Of a DNA stretch of 64,000 bases, positions 28,679 to 38,326 are shown in pieces (the stretch's first letter is position 1; every line of letters starts with the position of its first letter). The translations under genes and the position numbers were made by a program. The stretch is from the NCBI RefSeq assembly GCF_009742725.1, contig NZ_WPHG01000002.1, positions 952,919-1,016,918 on the forward strand. The letters run 5' to 3'. Source of the stretch: Nitratireductor arenosus. Lineage in GTDB: Bacteria > Pseudomonadota > Alphaproteobacteria > Rhizobiales > Rhizobiaceae. The notes beneath the pieces were generated by a model. That model did no database searches, was not told where the DNA came from, and worked only from the letters and a program-made list of their open reading frames with translations.

Positions 28679-29407
28679 CTAAAATGGAAAGTCGGGCAAT
28701 TTGCGGAAGGCCGTTTTCAGCGCGTCCGACCAGCCTTCGGAGATCGTCCGGTAATAGGGATCGTCGGCATTGACGCGGACCTGCTTGCCGGGGGTAAAAC
28801 TATCGCGCTCGTAAAACTGCATGTCGAGCGGCAATCCGACCGAAAGGTTGGATTTCACCGTGGAATCGAACGAAACCAGCAGCAGCTTGGCGGCTTCGGC
28901 GAAACTCATCCCCGGATCGAAGGCGCGCACCAGGATCGGCTTGCCGTATTTGATCTCGCCGATCTGGAAAAACGGCGTGTCGGCGCCGGCCTCGACGAAA
29001 TTGCCCTCGGGATAGATCATGAACAGGCGCGGCTCGGTGCCCCGGATCTGGCCGCCGAGGATGAAGGAGGCGCCGAACGCGTCCTGGCTCTGGCCGGCGG
29101 GTACGGAGCCGGCGATGACCTCCTTCAGGAGATCGCCGACCACGCGCGCGGTCTGGTACATGGACGGCGTTTCCAACAGCGAGGGCGAGCGGTCGTGCGA
29201 CGCCTTGGCGCGTTCGTCGAGCAGGCTGACGACGGCCTGGGTGGTCGCCAGATTGCCGGCGGCAAGCAGAACGATCACCCGCTCGCCCGGCTTCGTCCAC
29301 GAAAACATTTTCCGAAAGGTCGAAATGCTGTCGACACCGGCATTGGTGCGCGTGTCGGACATGAAGGCCAGCCCGCGATCCATGCTGAGCGCGACGCAAT
29401 AGGTCAT
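28679..29407 (-). CDS. Anbu-type proteasome-like peptidase
   Basis: Ntn-hydrolase of the Anbu class, a bacterial relative of the 20S proteasome beta subunit and HslV. The 242-residue product begins MTYCVALSMDRGLAFMSDTR, so Thr2 becomes the N-terminal nucleophile after Met removal. Other conserved parts are VIVLLAAGNLATTQAVVSLL, FGASFILGGQ and PRLFMIYPEGNFVEA. It is the last gene of a four-gene minus-strand operon with transglutaminase-like, alpha-E and ATP-grasp genes, a neighbourhood recorded widely for Anbu. Proteolytic activity is not well established for this class. Confidence 0.92.
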   Translation of the reverse strand: MTYCVALSMDRGLAFMSDTRTNAGVDSISTFRKMFSWTKPGERVIVLLAAGNLATTQAVVSLLDERAKASHDRSPSLLETPSMYQTARVVGDLLKEVIAGSVPAGQSQDAFGASFILGGQIRGTEPRLFMIYPEGNFVEAGADTPFFQIGEIKYGKPILVRAFDPGMSFAEAAKLLLVSFDSTVKSNLSVGLPLDMQFYERDSFTPGKQVRVNADDPYYRTISEGWSDALKTAFRKLPDFPF

Positions 29408-29442
29408 CGAAAGAATCCGCCTGAAAACTCGGTTCGCGCAGA

Positions 29443-30237
29443 TTACTGCTCGACAGTGACGCGAACTGCAAGCAGTTCTTCGCCGCTGCCATGCCGGATG
29501 CCGGAGACCGGGCAGGCGTCGCGATAGTCGAGGCCGGTCGCCACGCGCACGTAGCGCGCGTCTGGCGAGACGCGGTTTGCCGGGTCGAACCCCACCCAGC
29601 CCAGGCTGTCGACATGGACCTCGGCCCAGGCGTGGCTCGCCGCCTGCTGGTCGGTGCCGTCCATATGCAGATAGCCGCTCACATAACGGGCCGGAAAGCC
29701 GGTGCGGCGCGCCGCCGATACGAAGATATGCGCGTGGTCCTGGCATACCCCGGTGCCGCGCTTGATCGCCTCTTCGGCCGGCGTTTCGGCGTCGGTGGTC
29801 CCGGTCTGGTAGGCGACGGTGTCGGCGATCGCCGCCATCAGCGCGTGCAGGCGCTCCAGATCGGAGGCCTCGCCCATCTGCTCGACGAGGCGCGCCACGC
29901 CGGGTCCGGCCTTCGTCAGCGCCGTTTCGCGGCGAAACAGCCACAGCGGCGCAAAACCGCGATGTTCGCCGACCACGCCGGCCGCGTCGCTGGTCTCGAC
30001 CTCGCCGCGCGCTTCCACGGTGATGGCATGCCGGCCGCCCTCGGCGCTGATCAGCACGGTTTCGTTGGCGAACTGGTCGCGGAAGCGCACCTCCTCGCGC
30101 GCACCGTCGATCGACAGCTCCCAGCCGTGCACGGTCTGAACCGTATCCTGCTTGGGGATCAGTCGCAGGCGCTGCAGCGCGTAGCCCACCGGCGCATCGT
30201 AGCTGTATTCGGTGTGGTGGCTGATTTTCAGGCGCAT
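29443..30237 (-). CDS. transglutaminase-like family protein
   Basis: Cysteine-peptidase-fold transglutaminase-like protein, 264 residues. An N-terminal beta domain begins MRLKISHHTEYSYDAPVGYA. The catalytic domain has GVCQDHAHIFVSAARRTGFP with the nucleophilic Cys, SHAWAEVHV with His, and GFDPANR with Asp. In this operon type it probably acts as a peptidase or amide-bond exchanging enzyme. It lies 17 bp after the alpha-E gene and 35 bp before the Anbu gene. Confidence 0.92.
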   Translation of the reverse strand: MRLKISHHTEYSYDAPVGYALQRLRLIPKQDTVQTVHGWELSIDGAREEVRFRDQFANETVLISAEGGRHAITVEARGEVETSDAAGVVGEHRGFAPLWLFRRETALTKAGPGVARLVEQMGEASDLERLHALMAAIADTVAYQTGTTDAETPAEEAIKRGTGVCQDHAHIFVSAARRTGFPARYVSGYLHMDGTDQQAASHAWAEVHVDSLGWVGFDPANRVSPDARYVRVATGLDYRDACPVSGIRHGSGEELLAVRVTVEQ

Positions 30238-30254
30238 TCGTCCAGTCCCGCTGT

Positions 30255-31196
30255 TCAGTAGAACCGGTAGTCGCGGGCGATCTCGTTGCCCAGCCGGTTG
30301 TTCTCGACGATGAAGTCGGACAGGAATTCGTGCAATCCGATGTCGAAGATGCGCTCGATCGTGTTGCCCTTGATCTTGCCGAGCGTGGTCTCGACAATGT
30401 CGTGGCAGCCGTGGCGCGGGCCGTATTCGGCCGCCAGAAAATTGAGGCTCTCGGCAATGTTGCGGTAGCAGAAGGCCAGCGATCGCGGCATGCGGTTGTT
30501 GAGGATCAGGAAATCGGCGATATTGGTTGGCTTGTAGTCGCCCTCGTAGACCCAGCCATAGGAGCGATGGGCGGCAACCGAGCGCAGGATCGATTCCCAC
30601 TGGTAATTGTCGAGCGTCGAGCCGACCCAGGACAGCGACGGCAACAGCACGTAATATTTCACATCGATGATGCGGGCGGTGTTGTCGGCGCGCTCCACGA
30701 AGGTGCCGAGCTGGGCGAAGTCAAAAATCTCGTTGCGCAGCATGGTGCCGTAAAACGCGCCGCGGATCAGCGCCGTCTCGCGCTTGATGGCGCCAAGCAC
30801 CTTGGGCAACTCGCGCCCGTCGACCGGCCGGGCCAGCATGCGTTTCATCGCCATCCAGGCCTCGTTGAGGCTTTCCCAGGTCTCGCGCGTCAGCGCGGTG
30901 CGCACCATGCGGCCATTGTTGCGCGCCGTCTCGATCGAGGCCATCACGCTCGACGGATTGGTCAGATCGCGCAGCAGGAATTCCGACACGGTCTCAACGG
31001 TGGCTTCGTCGTGGCGGGTCTGGAAATCCGCCTGCAGGCCGGCGCTGACGATCACCGAGGCCCATTCCTCGGCCGGCGTGGTGGTGCGCGTCAGCGACAG
31101 GCGCAGGCCGGCATCGACGAGCCGGGCCATGTTTTCGGCCCGCTCGATATAGCGGTTCATCCAGTAGAGCCCGTTGGCGGTTCTACCGAGCAGCAT
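30255..31196 (-). CDS. alpha-E domain-containing protein (DUF403)
   Basis: A 313-residue all-helical protein. It begins MLLGRTANGLYWMNRYIERA and contains MARLVDAGLRLSL, DLTNPSSVMASIETARNNGR and FGTMLRN-like segments of the alpha-E family. Alpha-E proteins are almost always encoded with the circularly permuted ATP-grasp and transglutaminase-like proteins found here. Their biochemical role is unknown; a structural or scaffolding part in peptide ligation has been proposed. Confidence 0.92.
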   Translation of the reverse strand: MLLGRTANGLYWMNRYIERAENMARLVDAGLRLSLTRTTTPAEEWASVIVSAGLQADFQTRHDEATVETVSEFLLRDLTNPSSVMASIETARNNGRMVRTALTRETWESLNEAWMAMKRMLARPVDGRELPKVLGAIKRETALIRGAFYGTMLRNEIFDFAQLGTFVERADNTARIIDVKYYVLLPSLSWVGSTLDNYQWESILRSVAAHRSYGWVYEGDYKPTNIADFLILNNRMPRSLAFCYRNIAESLNFLAAEYGPRHGCHDIVETTLGKIKGNTIERIFDIGLHEFLSDFIVENNRLGNEIARDYRFY

Positions 31197-31213
31197 GGCA
31201 GCCCTTTCGCGCC

Positions 31214-32629
31214 TCAGTCATCGAGCACCCAGGTGTCCTTGGTGCCGCCGCCCTGAGAGGAATTGACGACCAGCGAGCCCTCCTTCAGCGCCACCCGCGT
31301 CAGCCCGCCGGGCACGATCTGGATCTTGTCGGAGACCAGCACGAACGGGCGCAGATCGACATGGCGCGGCGCGAGACCGGCCCCGCTCAGGACCGGGCAG
31401 GTCGACAGCGACAGGGTCGGCTGGGCGATATAGTTGCCCGGCCGCGCCGCAAGCTTTTCGGCGAACGCCTCGCGCTCCCTTTTCGAAGCCGCCGGCCCGA
31501 CCAGCATGCCGTAACCGCCGGAGCCGTGCACCTCCTTGACGACCAGTTCGTCAAGATGCTCCAGCACATAGGCGAGGCTGTCCTTTTCCGCGCAGCGCCA
31601 GGTCGGAATGTTGCCCAAAAGCGGCTTGCGGCCGGTGTAGAACTCGATGATCTCGGGCATGTAGGAATAAATCGCCTTGTCGTCGGCGATCCCCGTGCCC
31701 GGTGCGTTGGCGATGGTGATGTTGCCGGCGCGGTAGACGTCCATGATGCCGGCCACGCCGAGCGCGGAATCGGGCCTGAAGGTCATCGGATCGAGGAAGG
31801 CGTCGTCGACGCGGCGGTAAAGCACGTCGATTTCCTTGTAACCCTCGGTGGTGCGCATGGCCACCCGACCGTCGACGACCCTGAGATCGGAGCCCTCTAC
31901 CAGTTCGACCCCCATCTGGTCGGCCAGGAAGGCATGCTCGAAATAGGCCGAATTGTAGATGCCGGGCGTCAGCACCGCTACGCGCGGCGTGTCCTTGCGG
32001 CAGCCCTCGGGCCGGACCCGCGACAAGGATTGGCGCAGCAATTGCGGATAGTTTTCCACCGGCCGCACGCTGATCGACTGGAACAGCTCGGGAAAGAGCT
32101 GCATCATCGTCTCGCGGTTTTCCAGCATGTAGGACACGCCCGACGGCGTGCGCGCATTGTCCTCCAGCACGAAGAATTCGTTCTCGCCCGTCCTGACGAT
32201 ATCGACGCCGATAATATGGGTGTAGACGCCGGCCGGCGGGCGCACGCCGATCATTTCGGGTTGGAAAGCCTCGTTGTTGGCGATCAGCTCCTTCGGCACC
32301 CGGCCGGCGCGCAGGATCTCCTGGCGGTGGTAGATGTCGTCGAGGAAGGCATTCAGCGCCATCACGCGCTGCTCGATGCCCTGGGTCAGGCGGCGCCATT
32401 CGGCGCCTGAAATGATGCGCGGGACGATGTCGAACGGGATCAGCCGCTCGGCCGCCTCGGCCTCGCCGTAGACGGCGAAGGTGATGCCGGTTTTTCGAAA
32501 AACCTGTTCGGCGTCACTCGCCTTTTCCGCCAGACGCGCCGCGTCCTGCGCTTTCAGCCAGTCATTGTAGCTCGCGTAAGGCCCGCGGACCGTGGTGCCG
32601 TCGGGCCGCATTTCATCGAATGCAACCAC
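31214..32629 (-). CDS. circularly permuted type 2 ATP-grasp protein
   Basis: ATP-grasp family ligase with circular permutation, 471 residues from a GTG at 32629; AGGGG lies 9 bp upstream. Characteristic segments are RGPYASYNDWL, FDIVPRIISGAEWRRLTQG, GVDIVRTGENEFFVLEDNAR, SGVSYMLENRE, and the C-terminal ATP-binding VVKEVHGSGGYGMLVGP and SSQGGGTKDTWVL. An in-frame upstream ATG at 32650 is possible. It leads the Anbu operon, 17 bp before the alpha-E gene, and is expected to join amino acids or peptides by an ATP-driven amide bond. Confidence 0.92.
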   Translation of the reverse strand: MVAFDEMRPDGTTVRGPYASYNDWLKAQDAARLAEKASDAEQVFRKTGITFAVYGEAEAAERLIPFDIVPRIISGAEWRRLTQGIEQRVMALNAFLDDIYHRQEILRAGRVPKELIANNEAFQPEMIGVRPPAGVYTHIIGVDIVRTGENEFFVLEDNARTPSGVSYMLENRETMMQLFPELFQSISVRPVENYPQLLRQSLSRVRPEGCRKDTPRVAVLTPGIYNSAYFEHAFLADQMGVELVEGSDLRVVDGRVAMRTTEGYKEIDVLYRRVDDAFLDPMTFRPDSALGVAGIMDVYRAGNITIANAPGTGIADDKAIYSYMPEIIEFYTGRKPLLGNIPTWRCAEKDSLAYVLEHLDELVVKEVHGSGGYGMLVGPAASKREREAFAEKLAARPGNYIAQPTLSLSTCPVLSGAGLAPRHVDLRPFVLVSDKIQIVPGGLTRVALKEGSLVVNSSQGGGTKDTWVLDD

Positions 32630-32894
32630 GCAACAATTCCCCTGTGGCATCCATAACAAAGGGTTCGCCGGACGAAATCAAGCGCAGGGAGACAAAAAAG
32701 CTTTCTCGTCATTTGAGGCACAAGCGGGCGTCGATCTTTTCCGCTAACCGAGGCGTTCTGGTCGTGCGCGCGGCACGGATTGGCCGTCGGCGAGATGAAA
32801 CCGGCAGCTTCTCTTCGTCGTATATGCTTTTGATGATCAAGACGGCCGTTCGGTCCGGCAAGGCCACCGGACGGCCCAAGCCCGGAGCGGAACA

Positions 32895-33314
32895 ATGGCC
32901 CACTATCGTGCAATCGCCCTCACTTTGGCCCTTCTGGGTGCGGCACCCGTCCTTGCCGGCGAGGCTGAAATTCAGGCCGCCCAGTCGACCATCGACAAGC
33001 AGTTGCAGGCATTCCAGGCGGATGACGGCGCGGCCGCCTACAGCCACGCCGCCCCGACCATCAAAAAGCTCTACCCGACGGTCGACGCTTTCATGACGAT
33101 GGTCGAACGCGGCTACATGCCCGTCCGGCAGCCGCGGAGTTATGCTTTCGGCGCCGCGAAGGAACTCAACCAGTCCACGATCTTGCAGCAGGTGCATGTG
33201 GTCGGTCCCGACGGGCGCAACTATGTCGCCGTCTACACGCTCGAACTGCAGGAAGACGGCGTGTTCCGCATTACCGGCTGCAGCCTGCGGGCCTCGAATG
33301 CGCTCAGCACCTGA
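32895..33314 (+). CDS. DUF4864 domain-containing exported protein
   Basis: A 139-residue secreted protein with signal peptide (MAHYRAIALTLALLGAAPVLA) and a DUF4864 domain. The mature part starts EIQAAQSTIDKQLQAFQADD and includes HAAPTIKKLYPTVDAFMTMV and YVAVYTLELQEDGVF, an NTF2/SnoaL-like arrangement. Function unknown. Divergent from the ATP-grasp operon and convergent with the DUF2177 gene. Confidence 0.88.
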   Translation: MAHYRAIALTLALLGAAPVLAGEAEIQAAQSTIDKQLQAFQADDGAAAYSHAAPTIKKLYPTVDAFMTMVERGYMPVRQPRSYAFGAAKELNQSTILQQVHVVGPDGRNYVAVYTLELQEDGVFRITGCSLRASNALST

Positions 33315-33326
33315 CGGCGGAGCCGG

Positions 33327-33734
33327 TCACATGAAAGCTGCCCAGTTCATGATCGCCACCGTCGCGCCGGCGACCAGGCCGCCGAGTACGGCGCCCCAGC
33401 CGGTGTCCAGCATGGCGATCGCCCGGTCGTAGCCGCGAATGAGAGCGAGGCTGGTGGCGTTGAAGGTGAGATAGCAGAAAAAACCGAACAGCGCCCCGTC
33501 GCGGGCGCCGGCGAAGACCGTACCGCCGGCGAGATTGTCCGCCACGGCGAAATAGACCAGCCCGGCGACGTAGAGCAGGTAAAACGCCGCTGCCGGAGCG
33601 ATCCGCGGCCTGTCGCGCAGGATCGCGCCGATACGCGGGCGGTAGACGCGCGGCCCCGAAATGCCGAGCCACAGCCCGTCGGCGATCAGGAACAGGACGA
33701 GCGCGACGGCATAGGCAACAAGATGGTCGGCCAA
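33327..33734 (-). CDS. DUF2177 family membrane protein
   Basis: A 135-residue integral membrane protein of the DUF2177 family with four hydrophobic helices and a conserved IADGLWLGISGPRVYRPRIG segment near the N-terminus. The TTG at 33734 (LADHLVAYAVAL) has GAGG a few bases upstream and gives the family's usual length; the longer frame to 33881 adds an Arg-rich region that overlaps tgt's end and looks spurious. Function unknown. Confidence 0.82.
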   Translation of the reverse strand: MADHLVAYAVALVLFLIADGLWLGISGPRVYRPRIGAILRDRPRIAPAAAFYLLYVAGLVYFAVADNLAGGTVFAGARDGALFGFFCYLTFNATSLALIRGYDRAIAMLDTGWGAVLGGLVAGATVAIMNWAAFM

Positions 33735-33819
33735 GATATCCTCGAAGGACAGGGGTTTCCGCGCTGGCGGGCAATGCCGGCGGCGTCTCCTCCTCCTACG
33801 CGGGCCGACCGGAAGCGGT

Positions 33820-34950
33820 TCACACCGGCGCCAGATCGCCCCGCGCCCAGCCCTCGGCCAGCGCGGCGGCATGGTCGGCAAGCCGGCCGGCTTCGATCGC
33901 GTCGCGCAGGCCCTGCATCAGGCTCTGATAATAGGAAAGATTGTTCCAGGTCAAAAGCATGCCGCCCAGCGCCTCGCCCGCCTTGACCAGATGGTGCAGA
34001 TAGGCGCGGCTGTAATCGCGCGCGGCCGGACAGTCGCTTTCGGCGTCGAGCGGTCGCGAATCCTCGGCATGGCGCGCATTGCGCAGATTGATCTTGCCGT
34101 GCCGGGTATAGGCGAGCCCGTGGCGCCCGGCACGGGTCGGCATGACGCAGTCGAACATGTCGATGCCGCGCTGCACCGACTTGACGATGTCGTCGGGCGT
34201 GCCGACTCCCATCAGATAACGCGGCTTGTGCTGCGGCAGCGCCGGGCAGACCGCGTCGAGCATCGCCAGCATCACCGGTTGCGGCTCGCCGACCGCCAGC
34301 CCGCCGACCGCATAGCCCTTCAGGTCGAGCCCGGTCAGCGCCTCGGCCGAGCGCACGCGCAGCGCCTCGTCGTCGCCGCCCTGGACGATACCGAACATCG
34401 CCCGGCCCGGCTGATCGCCGAAAGCAATTTTGCAGCGGTCCGCCCAGCGCAGCGACAGTTCCATCGAGCGCTCGATCACGTCGCGCTCGGCCGGCAGGGC
34501 CACGCATTCGTCAAGCTGCATCTGGATGTCGGAACCGAGTAGGCCCTGGATCTCGATCGAGCGCTCTGGCGACATCTCGTGCACCACGCCGTCTATGTGC
34601 GACTTGAAGGTGACGCCCTTTTCGGAAAGCTTGCGCAATTGCGCCAGCGACATGACCTGGAACCCGCCCGAATCGGTCAGGATCGGATGCGGCCAGCGAG
34701 CGAATTCATGCAGCCCGCCGAGCCTGGCGACGCGCTCGGCGCCCGGCCGCAGCATCAGATGATAGGTGTTGCCCAAAATGATATCGGCGCCGAGATCGCG
34801 CACCTGGTCCATATACATCGCCTTGACGGTGCCGGCGGTGCCGACCGGCATGAAGGCGGGGGTGCGGATCGTGCCGCGGGGCATGGAGACTTCGCCGCGC
34901 CGCGCCGCGCCGTCGGTCGCCAGCAGGGAAAACTGAAAGCTTTGCGTCAT
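33820..34950 (-). CDS. tgt: tRNA-guanine transglycosylase lacking most zinc ligands
   Basis: Exchanges guanine-34 of tRNAs with GUN anticodons for preQ1, the first tRNA-level step of queuosine synthesis. 376 residues; the active-site segments [24 protein letters not shown] and [17 protein letters not shown] are intact. The usual C-terminal zinc site (C-x-C-x2-C plus a distant His) is degraded: positions aligned to the four ligands read Ser305, Cys307, Ala310 and Asn336. The gene directly follows queA (56 bp), the next enzyme in the pathway. Confidence 0.95.
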   Translation of the reverse strand: MTQSFQFSLLATDGAARRGEVSMPRGTIRTPAFMPVGTAGTVKAMYMDQVRDLGADIILGNTYHLMLRPGAERVARLGGLHEFARWPHPILTDSGGFQVMSLAQLRKLSEKGVTFKSHIDGVVHEMSPERSIEIQGLLGSDIQMQLDECVALPAERDVIERSMELSLRWADRCKIAFGDQPGRAMFGIVQGGDDEALRVRSAEALTGLDLKGYAVGGLAVGEPQPVMLAMLDAVCPALPQHKPRYLMGVGTPDDIVKSVQRGIDMFDCVMPTRAGRHGLAYTRHGKINLRNARHAEDSRPLDAESDCPAARDYSRAYLHHLVKAGEALGGMLLTWNNLSYYQSLMQGLRDAIEAGRLADHAAALAEGWARGDLAPV

Positions 34951-35005
34951 CGCGATCTTCAACCGGCTGAAAGGCAGGCGTTTTGGAATGCGCCGCGGTA
35001 GTGGA

Positions 35006-36085
35006 TCATTCTGCGCGCGCCCGGAACAACAGGCACGCATCGCCGTAGGAATAGAACCGATAGCCGCTCTCGATGGCATGCCGGTAGGCGTCGCGGATCG
35101 TCTCCACGCCCGAAAAGGCCGACACCAGCATGACCAGCGTTGAGCGCGGCAGATGGAAATTGGTCATCAACACGTCCACGGCGCGAAACCGGTATCCCGG
35201 GGTGATGAAGATATCGGTCGTGCCCGCCCATTCGCTGAAACGCCCGTCGGGACCGGCCGCGCTTTCCAGCAGCCTGAGCGTGGTCGTGCCGACCGCCACG
35301 ATCCGGCCGCCGCGCGCCCGCGCCTGGTTGAGCGCCGTCGCCGTTTCGGTCGAGATCGTGCCCCACTCCTCGTGCATCACATGGTCGTCGGTGTCGTCGG
35401 CCTTGACCGGCAGGAACGTGCCGGCGCCGACATGCAGCGTGACGCAGTGCCGGTCCGCGCCGGCCGCGTCGAGCGCCGACAAGAGCGCGGGGGTGAAATG
35501 CAGCCCCGCCGTCGGGGCGGCCACCGCCCCCTCCTGGCGGGCGAAAATCGTCTGGTAGTCGCGCCGGTCGCGGGCGTCGTCGGGCCGCCGCGCCGCGATA
35601 TAGGGCGGCAGCGGGATGTGGCCGACAGCCTCCAGAGCCTCGTCCAGCACTGCGCCGGAAAGGTCGAAGGCCAGCAGCGCCTCGCCGCCCTGCCCCTTTT
35701 CGGCCACCGTGGCGTCGAGGCTGCCGGTCAGGCACACCGCGCCGTCATGGCCGAACTGGATGCGCTCGCCCGCCTCGACGCGCTTGGCCGGCTTCAAGAA
35801 CGCCTTCCAGCGATCGGGTCCGACCCGCATGTGCAGCGTCGCCTCGATATGCGCTTGGGCATCGCCGCGGCGGCGGATGCCGGTGAGCCTGGCCGGGATC
35901 ACCTTGGTGTCGTTGAACACGACCACGTCGCCCGGCTTCAGAAAGCCCGGCAGGTCGCCGACGCCGCGGTCGTCGAGCCCGGCGCCGGGCCGCACCACCA
36001 GCATGCGCGCGGCGTCGCGCGGCTCGGCCGGGCGCAACGCGATGCGCTCTTCAGGCAGCGCGAAATCGAACTGATCGACCTTCAT
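35006..36085 (-). CDS. queA: S-adenosylmethionine:tRNA ribosyltransferase-isomerase
   Basis: Converts preQ1-tRNA to epoxyqueuosine-tRNA using the ribosyl part of SAM. 359 residues, starting [20 protein letters not shown]. Conserved parts are [39 protein letters not shown] and [17 protein letters not shown]. Its ATG overlaps the stop of the upstream small gene by 4 bp, and tgt follows 56 bp downstream, forming a queuosine sub-operon. Confidence 0.96.
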   Translation of the reverse strand: MKVDQFDFALPEERIALRPAEPRDAARMLVVRPGAGLDDRGVGDLPGFLKPGDVVVFNDTKVIPARLTGIRRRGDAQAHIEATLHMRVGPDRWKAFLKPAKRVEAGERIQFGHDGAVCLTGSLDATVAEKGQGGEALLAFDLSGAVLDEALEAVGHIPLPPYIAARRPDDARDRRDYQTIFARQEGAVAAPTAGLHFTPALLSALDAAGADRHCVTLHVGAGTFLPVKADDTDDHVMHEEWGTISTETATALNQARARGGRIVAVGTTTLRLLESAAGPDGRFSEWAGTTDIFITPGYRFRAVDVLMTNFHLPRSTLVMLVSAFSGVETIRDAYRHAIESGYRFYSYGDACLLFRARAE

Positions 36086-36480
36086 CCGCGTTCGGAACAG
36101 TCGACGACGAAGACGCCCTCGTCCTTGAACGAGACCACGCCTCCGGCGGCGTAACCGTCGCCCTCCGTCAGGGAAAACACACGCAACCGGCCAATGATCG
36201 CGTTGACCGCCTCGTCGGTAAAGTCGATCAGCAGACGGTTTTGATCCTCGAACGCCTGGCCGACGGCGATCGGCGTGCCGGGCACGATTTCGGGGTTGGT
36301 CGACCAGACCTTGCCGCCGATCTCGACCGTGGCGCGCAGCACCGAGATCACCTCGAGCCGGCCGACCGAAAGGTCGACCTCAACGCCGTCGCCCGTGCAT
36401 GCGATCCCGCCGCTGGCGACGGCCGGTGTGGCCGTCGCGGCGAGACAGAACGCGAGAACGGCGGCGCGGATTTTCATCAC
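36082..36480 (-). CDS. hypothetical exported protein
   Basis: A 132-residue protein with a clear signal peptide ([22 protein letters not shown]) and a mature beta-rich part holding two cysteines ([11 protein letters not shown] and [10 protein letters not shown]), which may form a disulfide. No family was recognised. It is translationally coupled on both sides: ATGA overlaps join it to the cyclophilin stop upstream and to the queA start downstream. The role is unknown; its place in a cyclophilin-queA operon is the only context. Confidence 0.75.
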   Translation of the reverse strand: MMKIRAAVLAFCLAATATPAVASGGIACTGDGVEVDLSVGRLEVISVLRATVEIGGKVWSTNPEIVPGTPIAVGQAFEDQNRLLIDFTDEAVNAIIGRLRVFSLTEGDGYAAGGVVSFKDEGVFVVDCSERG

Positions 36481-36986
36481 GCGTCCGCCGCGACCTTCAT
36501 CGACACGATCTTGTCGGGATCCTGCACCGGCTCGCCGCGCTTGATCTTGTCGACATTGTCCATGCCTTCGACGACCTGGCCCCAGACCGAATATTGCCGG
36601 TTCAGGAACGAGGCGTCGTCAAAGCAGATGAAGAACTGCGAATTGGCCGAGTTCGGATTTTGCGAGCGGGCCATCGAACAGGTGCCGCGGCCATGGCTGG
36701 CGTTGGAGAATTCGGCCTTCAGGTCCGGCTTGTCGGAACCGCCCATGCCGGCGCGCGACGGGTCGAAAGACGCGCCGCCCGACTTGCCGTAGCGCACGTC
36801 GCCGGTCTGGGCCATGAAGCCGTCGATGACGCGGTGGAATACGACGCCGTCATAGGCGCCCTCGCGCGCCAGTTCCTTGATACGGCCGACATGGCCGGGC
36901 GCCAGGTCGGGCAAAAGCTCGATCACCACCCGCCCTTGCGTGGTTTCCATAACGATGGTGTTTTCCGGATCCTTGATCTCGGCCAT
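36477..36986 (-). CDS. cytoplasmic peptidyl-prolyl cis-trans isomerase (cyclophilin)
   Basis: Cyclophilin-type PPIase of 169 residues with no signal peptide, so presumably cytoplasmic. It carries VVFHRVIDGFMAQTGD, the active-site Arg region RGTCSMARSQNPNSANSQFF, and YSVWGQVVEGMDNVDKI. A second cyclophilin with a signal peptide precedes it by 42 bp, and the two probably arose by duplication. Its stop overlaps the next gene's start. Confidence 0.95.
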   Translation of the reverse strand: MAEIKDPENTIVMETTQGRVVIELLPDLAPGHVGRIKELAREGAYDGVVFHRVIDGFMAQTGDVRYGKSGGASFDPSRAGMGGSDKPDLKAEFSNASHGRGTCSMARSQNPNSANSQFFICFDDASFLNRQYSVWGQVVEGMDNVDKIKRGEPVQDPDKIVSMKVAADA

Positions 36987-37028
36987 GGGTCGTCCTTTCC
37001 TTGGTGTTGTGTTCGCGGCGCGCCGCGA

Positions 37029-37616
37029 TTATTCGCCGTCGGCGGCTATGCGCACCTTGAGCATCCGGTCGGGCTCCGCGACCACGCCGTTTTGGGCCGG
37101 GTCGCCGCGCTTGATCGCGTCGACCTTGTCCATCCCGTCCTCGACCTCGCCGACGATCGTGTAGGCGCCGTCGAGATTGGGGGCCGGGGCGAACATGATG
37201 AAAAACTGCGAATTGGCGGAATTGGGATCGCGGGCTCGCGCCATGCCGACCGTGCCGCGCACGAAGTGCGCGTCGGAGAACTCGGCCGGCAGGTCGCTGC
37301 GCGAGGAACCGCCAGTGCCGGCGCGACGCGCGTTGAATCCGTCTTTCATGTCGCCGAACTCGACATCGCCGGTCTGGGCCATGAAACCGTCGATGACGCG
37401 GTGGAAGGCGACGTTGTCATAGGCGCCTTCGCGCACCAGCGCCTTGATCTGCTCGACGTGTTTGGGCGCCATCTCGGGCTTGAGCGCGATGGTGACGTCG
37501 CCGTCCTTGAGCGTGATGATCATGGTGTTTTCGGGCTCGGCCGCGATGGCGGCGGAGGCGAGACCGCCGGCCAGCAGGGCTGCGGCCAGCGTGCGAGAAA
37601 AGATCGTTCGCAGCAT
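37029..37616 (-). CDS. periplasmic peptidyl-prolyl cis-trans isomerase (cyclophilin)
   Basis: Cyclophilin with a signal peptide (MLRTIFSRTLAAALLAGGLA..., cleavage near AIAA), so exported to the periplasm for folding of envelope proteins. 195 residues with VAFHRVIDGFMAQTGDVEFG, RGTVGMARARDPNSANSQFF and YTIVGEVEDGMDKVDAI. Paralogue of the downstream cytoplasmic cyclophilin. It lies 11 bp after coaD on the same strand. Confidence 0.95.
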   Translation of the reverse strand: MLRTIFSRTLAAALLAGGLASAAIAAEPENTMIITLKDGDVTIALKPEMAPKHVEQIKALVREGAYDNVAFHRVIDGFMAQTGDVEFGDMKDGFNARRAGTGGSSRSDLPAEFSDAHFVRGTVGMARARDPNSANSQFFIMFAPAPNLDGAYTIVGEVEDGMDKVDAIKRGDPAQNGVVAEPDRMLKVRIAADGE

Positions 37617-37627
37617 GCAATGTTCCT

Positions 37628-38128
37628 TTAACGGGGGAATTTTTCGTCCAGGGCCGCCTTCACCACGTCCGGTACGAACGCGCTGATGTCGCCGCCCATC
37701 GCGGCAATCTGGCGCACGAGTGTGGCGGTAATGGTGCGCACGGACGGGCTCGCCGGAATGAACACGGTCTGCAGTTCCGGCGCCATGGTCTCGTTCATGC
37801 CGGCCATCTGCATTTCATAATCGAGATCGGTGCCGTCGCGCAGGCCGCGGATCATGATCGTGGCGCCGTGGTGGCGCGCCGCGTCGACCAGAAGCCGGTC
37901 GAACGACACCACCTCGATCTGCGCGCTCTGACCGTCGAACTCGCTCGCCGCCACCTTATGGATCAGCTCCAGGCGCTCGTCGAAGGAAAACACCGGCTTT
38001 TTGCCCGGCTGGATGCCGATGGCGACGATGACGCGGTCGACGATCGACAAGGCGCCCTTGAGCACGTCGAGATGCCCGTTGGTCAGGGGGTCGAAGGAAC
38101 CGGCATAGATGGCGACGTGCTGGGTCAT
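37628..38128 (-). CDS. coaD: pantetheine-phosphate adenylyltransferase
   Basis: Penultimate enzyme of coenzyme A synthesis, transferring AMP to 4'-phosphopantetheine. 166 residues with the nucleotidyltransferase motif [20 protein letters not shown] (T/HxGH type), [20 protein letters not shown] and the ATP-binding [16 protein letters not shown]. It is the first gene of the coaD-cyclophilin-cyclophilin-small protein-queA-tgt run. Confidence 0.97.
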   Translation of the reverse strand: MTQHVAIYAGSFDPLTNGHLDVLKGALSIVDRVIVAIGIQPGKKPVFSFDERLELIHKVAASEFDGQSAQIEVVSFDRLLVDAARHHGATIMIRGLRDGTDLDYEMQMAGMNETMAPELQTVFIPASPSVRTITATLVRQIAAMGGDISAFVPDVVKAALDEKFPR

Positions 38129-38326
38129 GGATGCAGGCTTTTAAGTCCGTTGGTTGGCAAAGGCAATCGGCTGGGAGGAAGCGGATCAAGGCCGCCTCAC
38201 CCCAACATGAACCGAATATGAACGCAACGATCAGCCGGCATTCAAACGGGCCTGTGTAAGACAAAACACAGACGGATGAAACCAAACCCGCTTTGGTTCG
38301 TTGTTAAGAACGAAGGAGACGATGCC

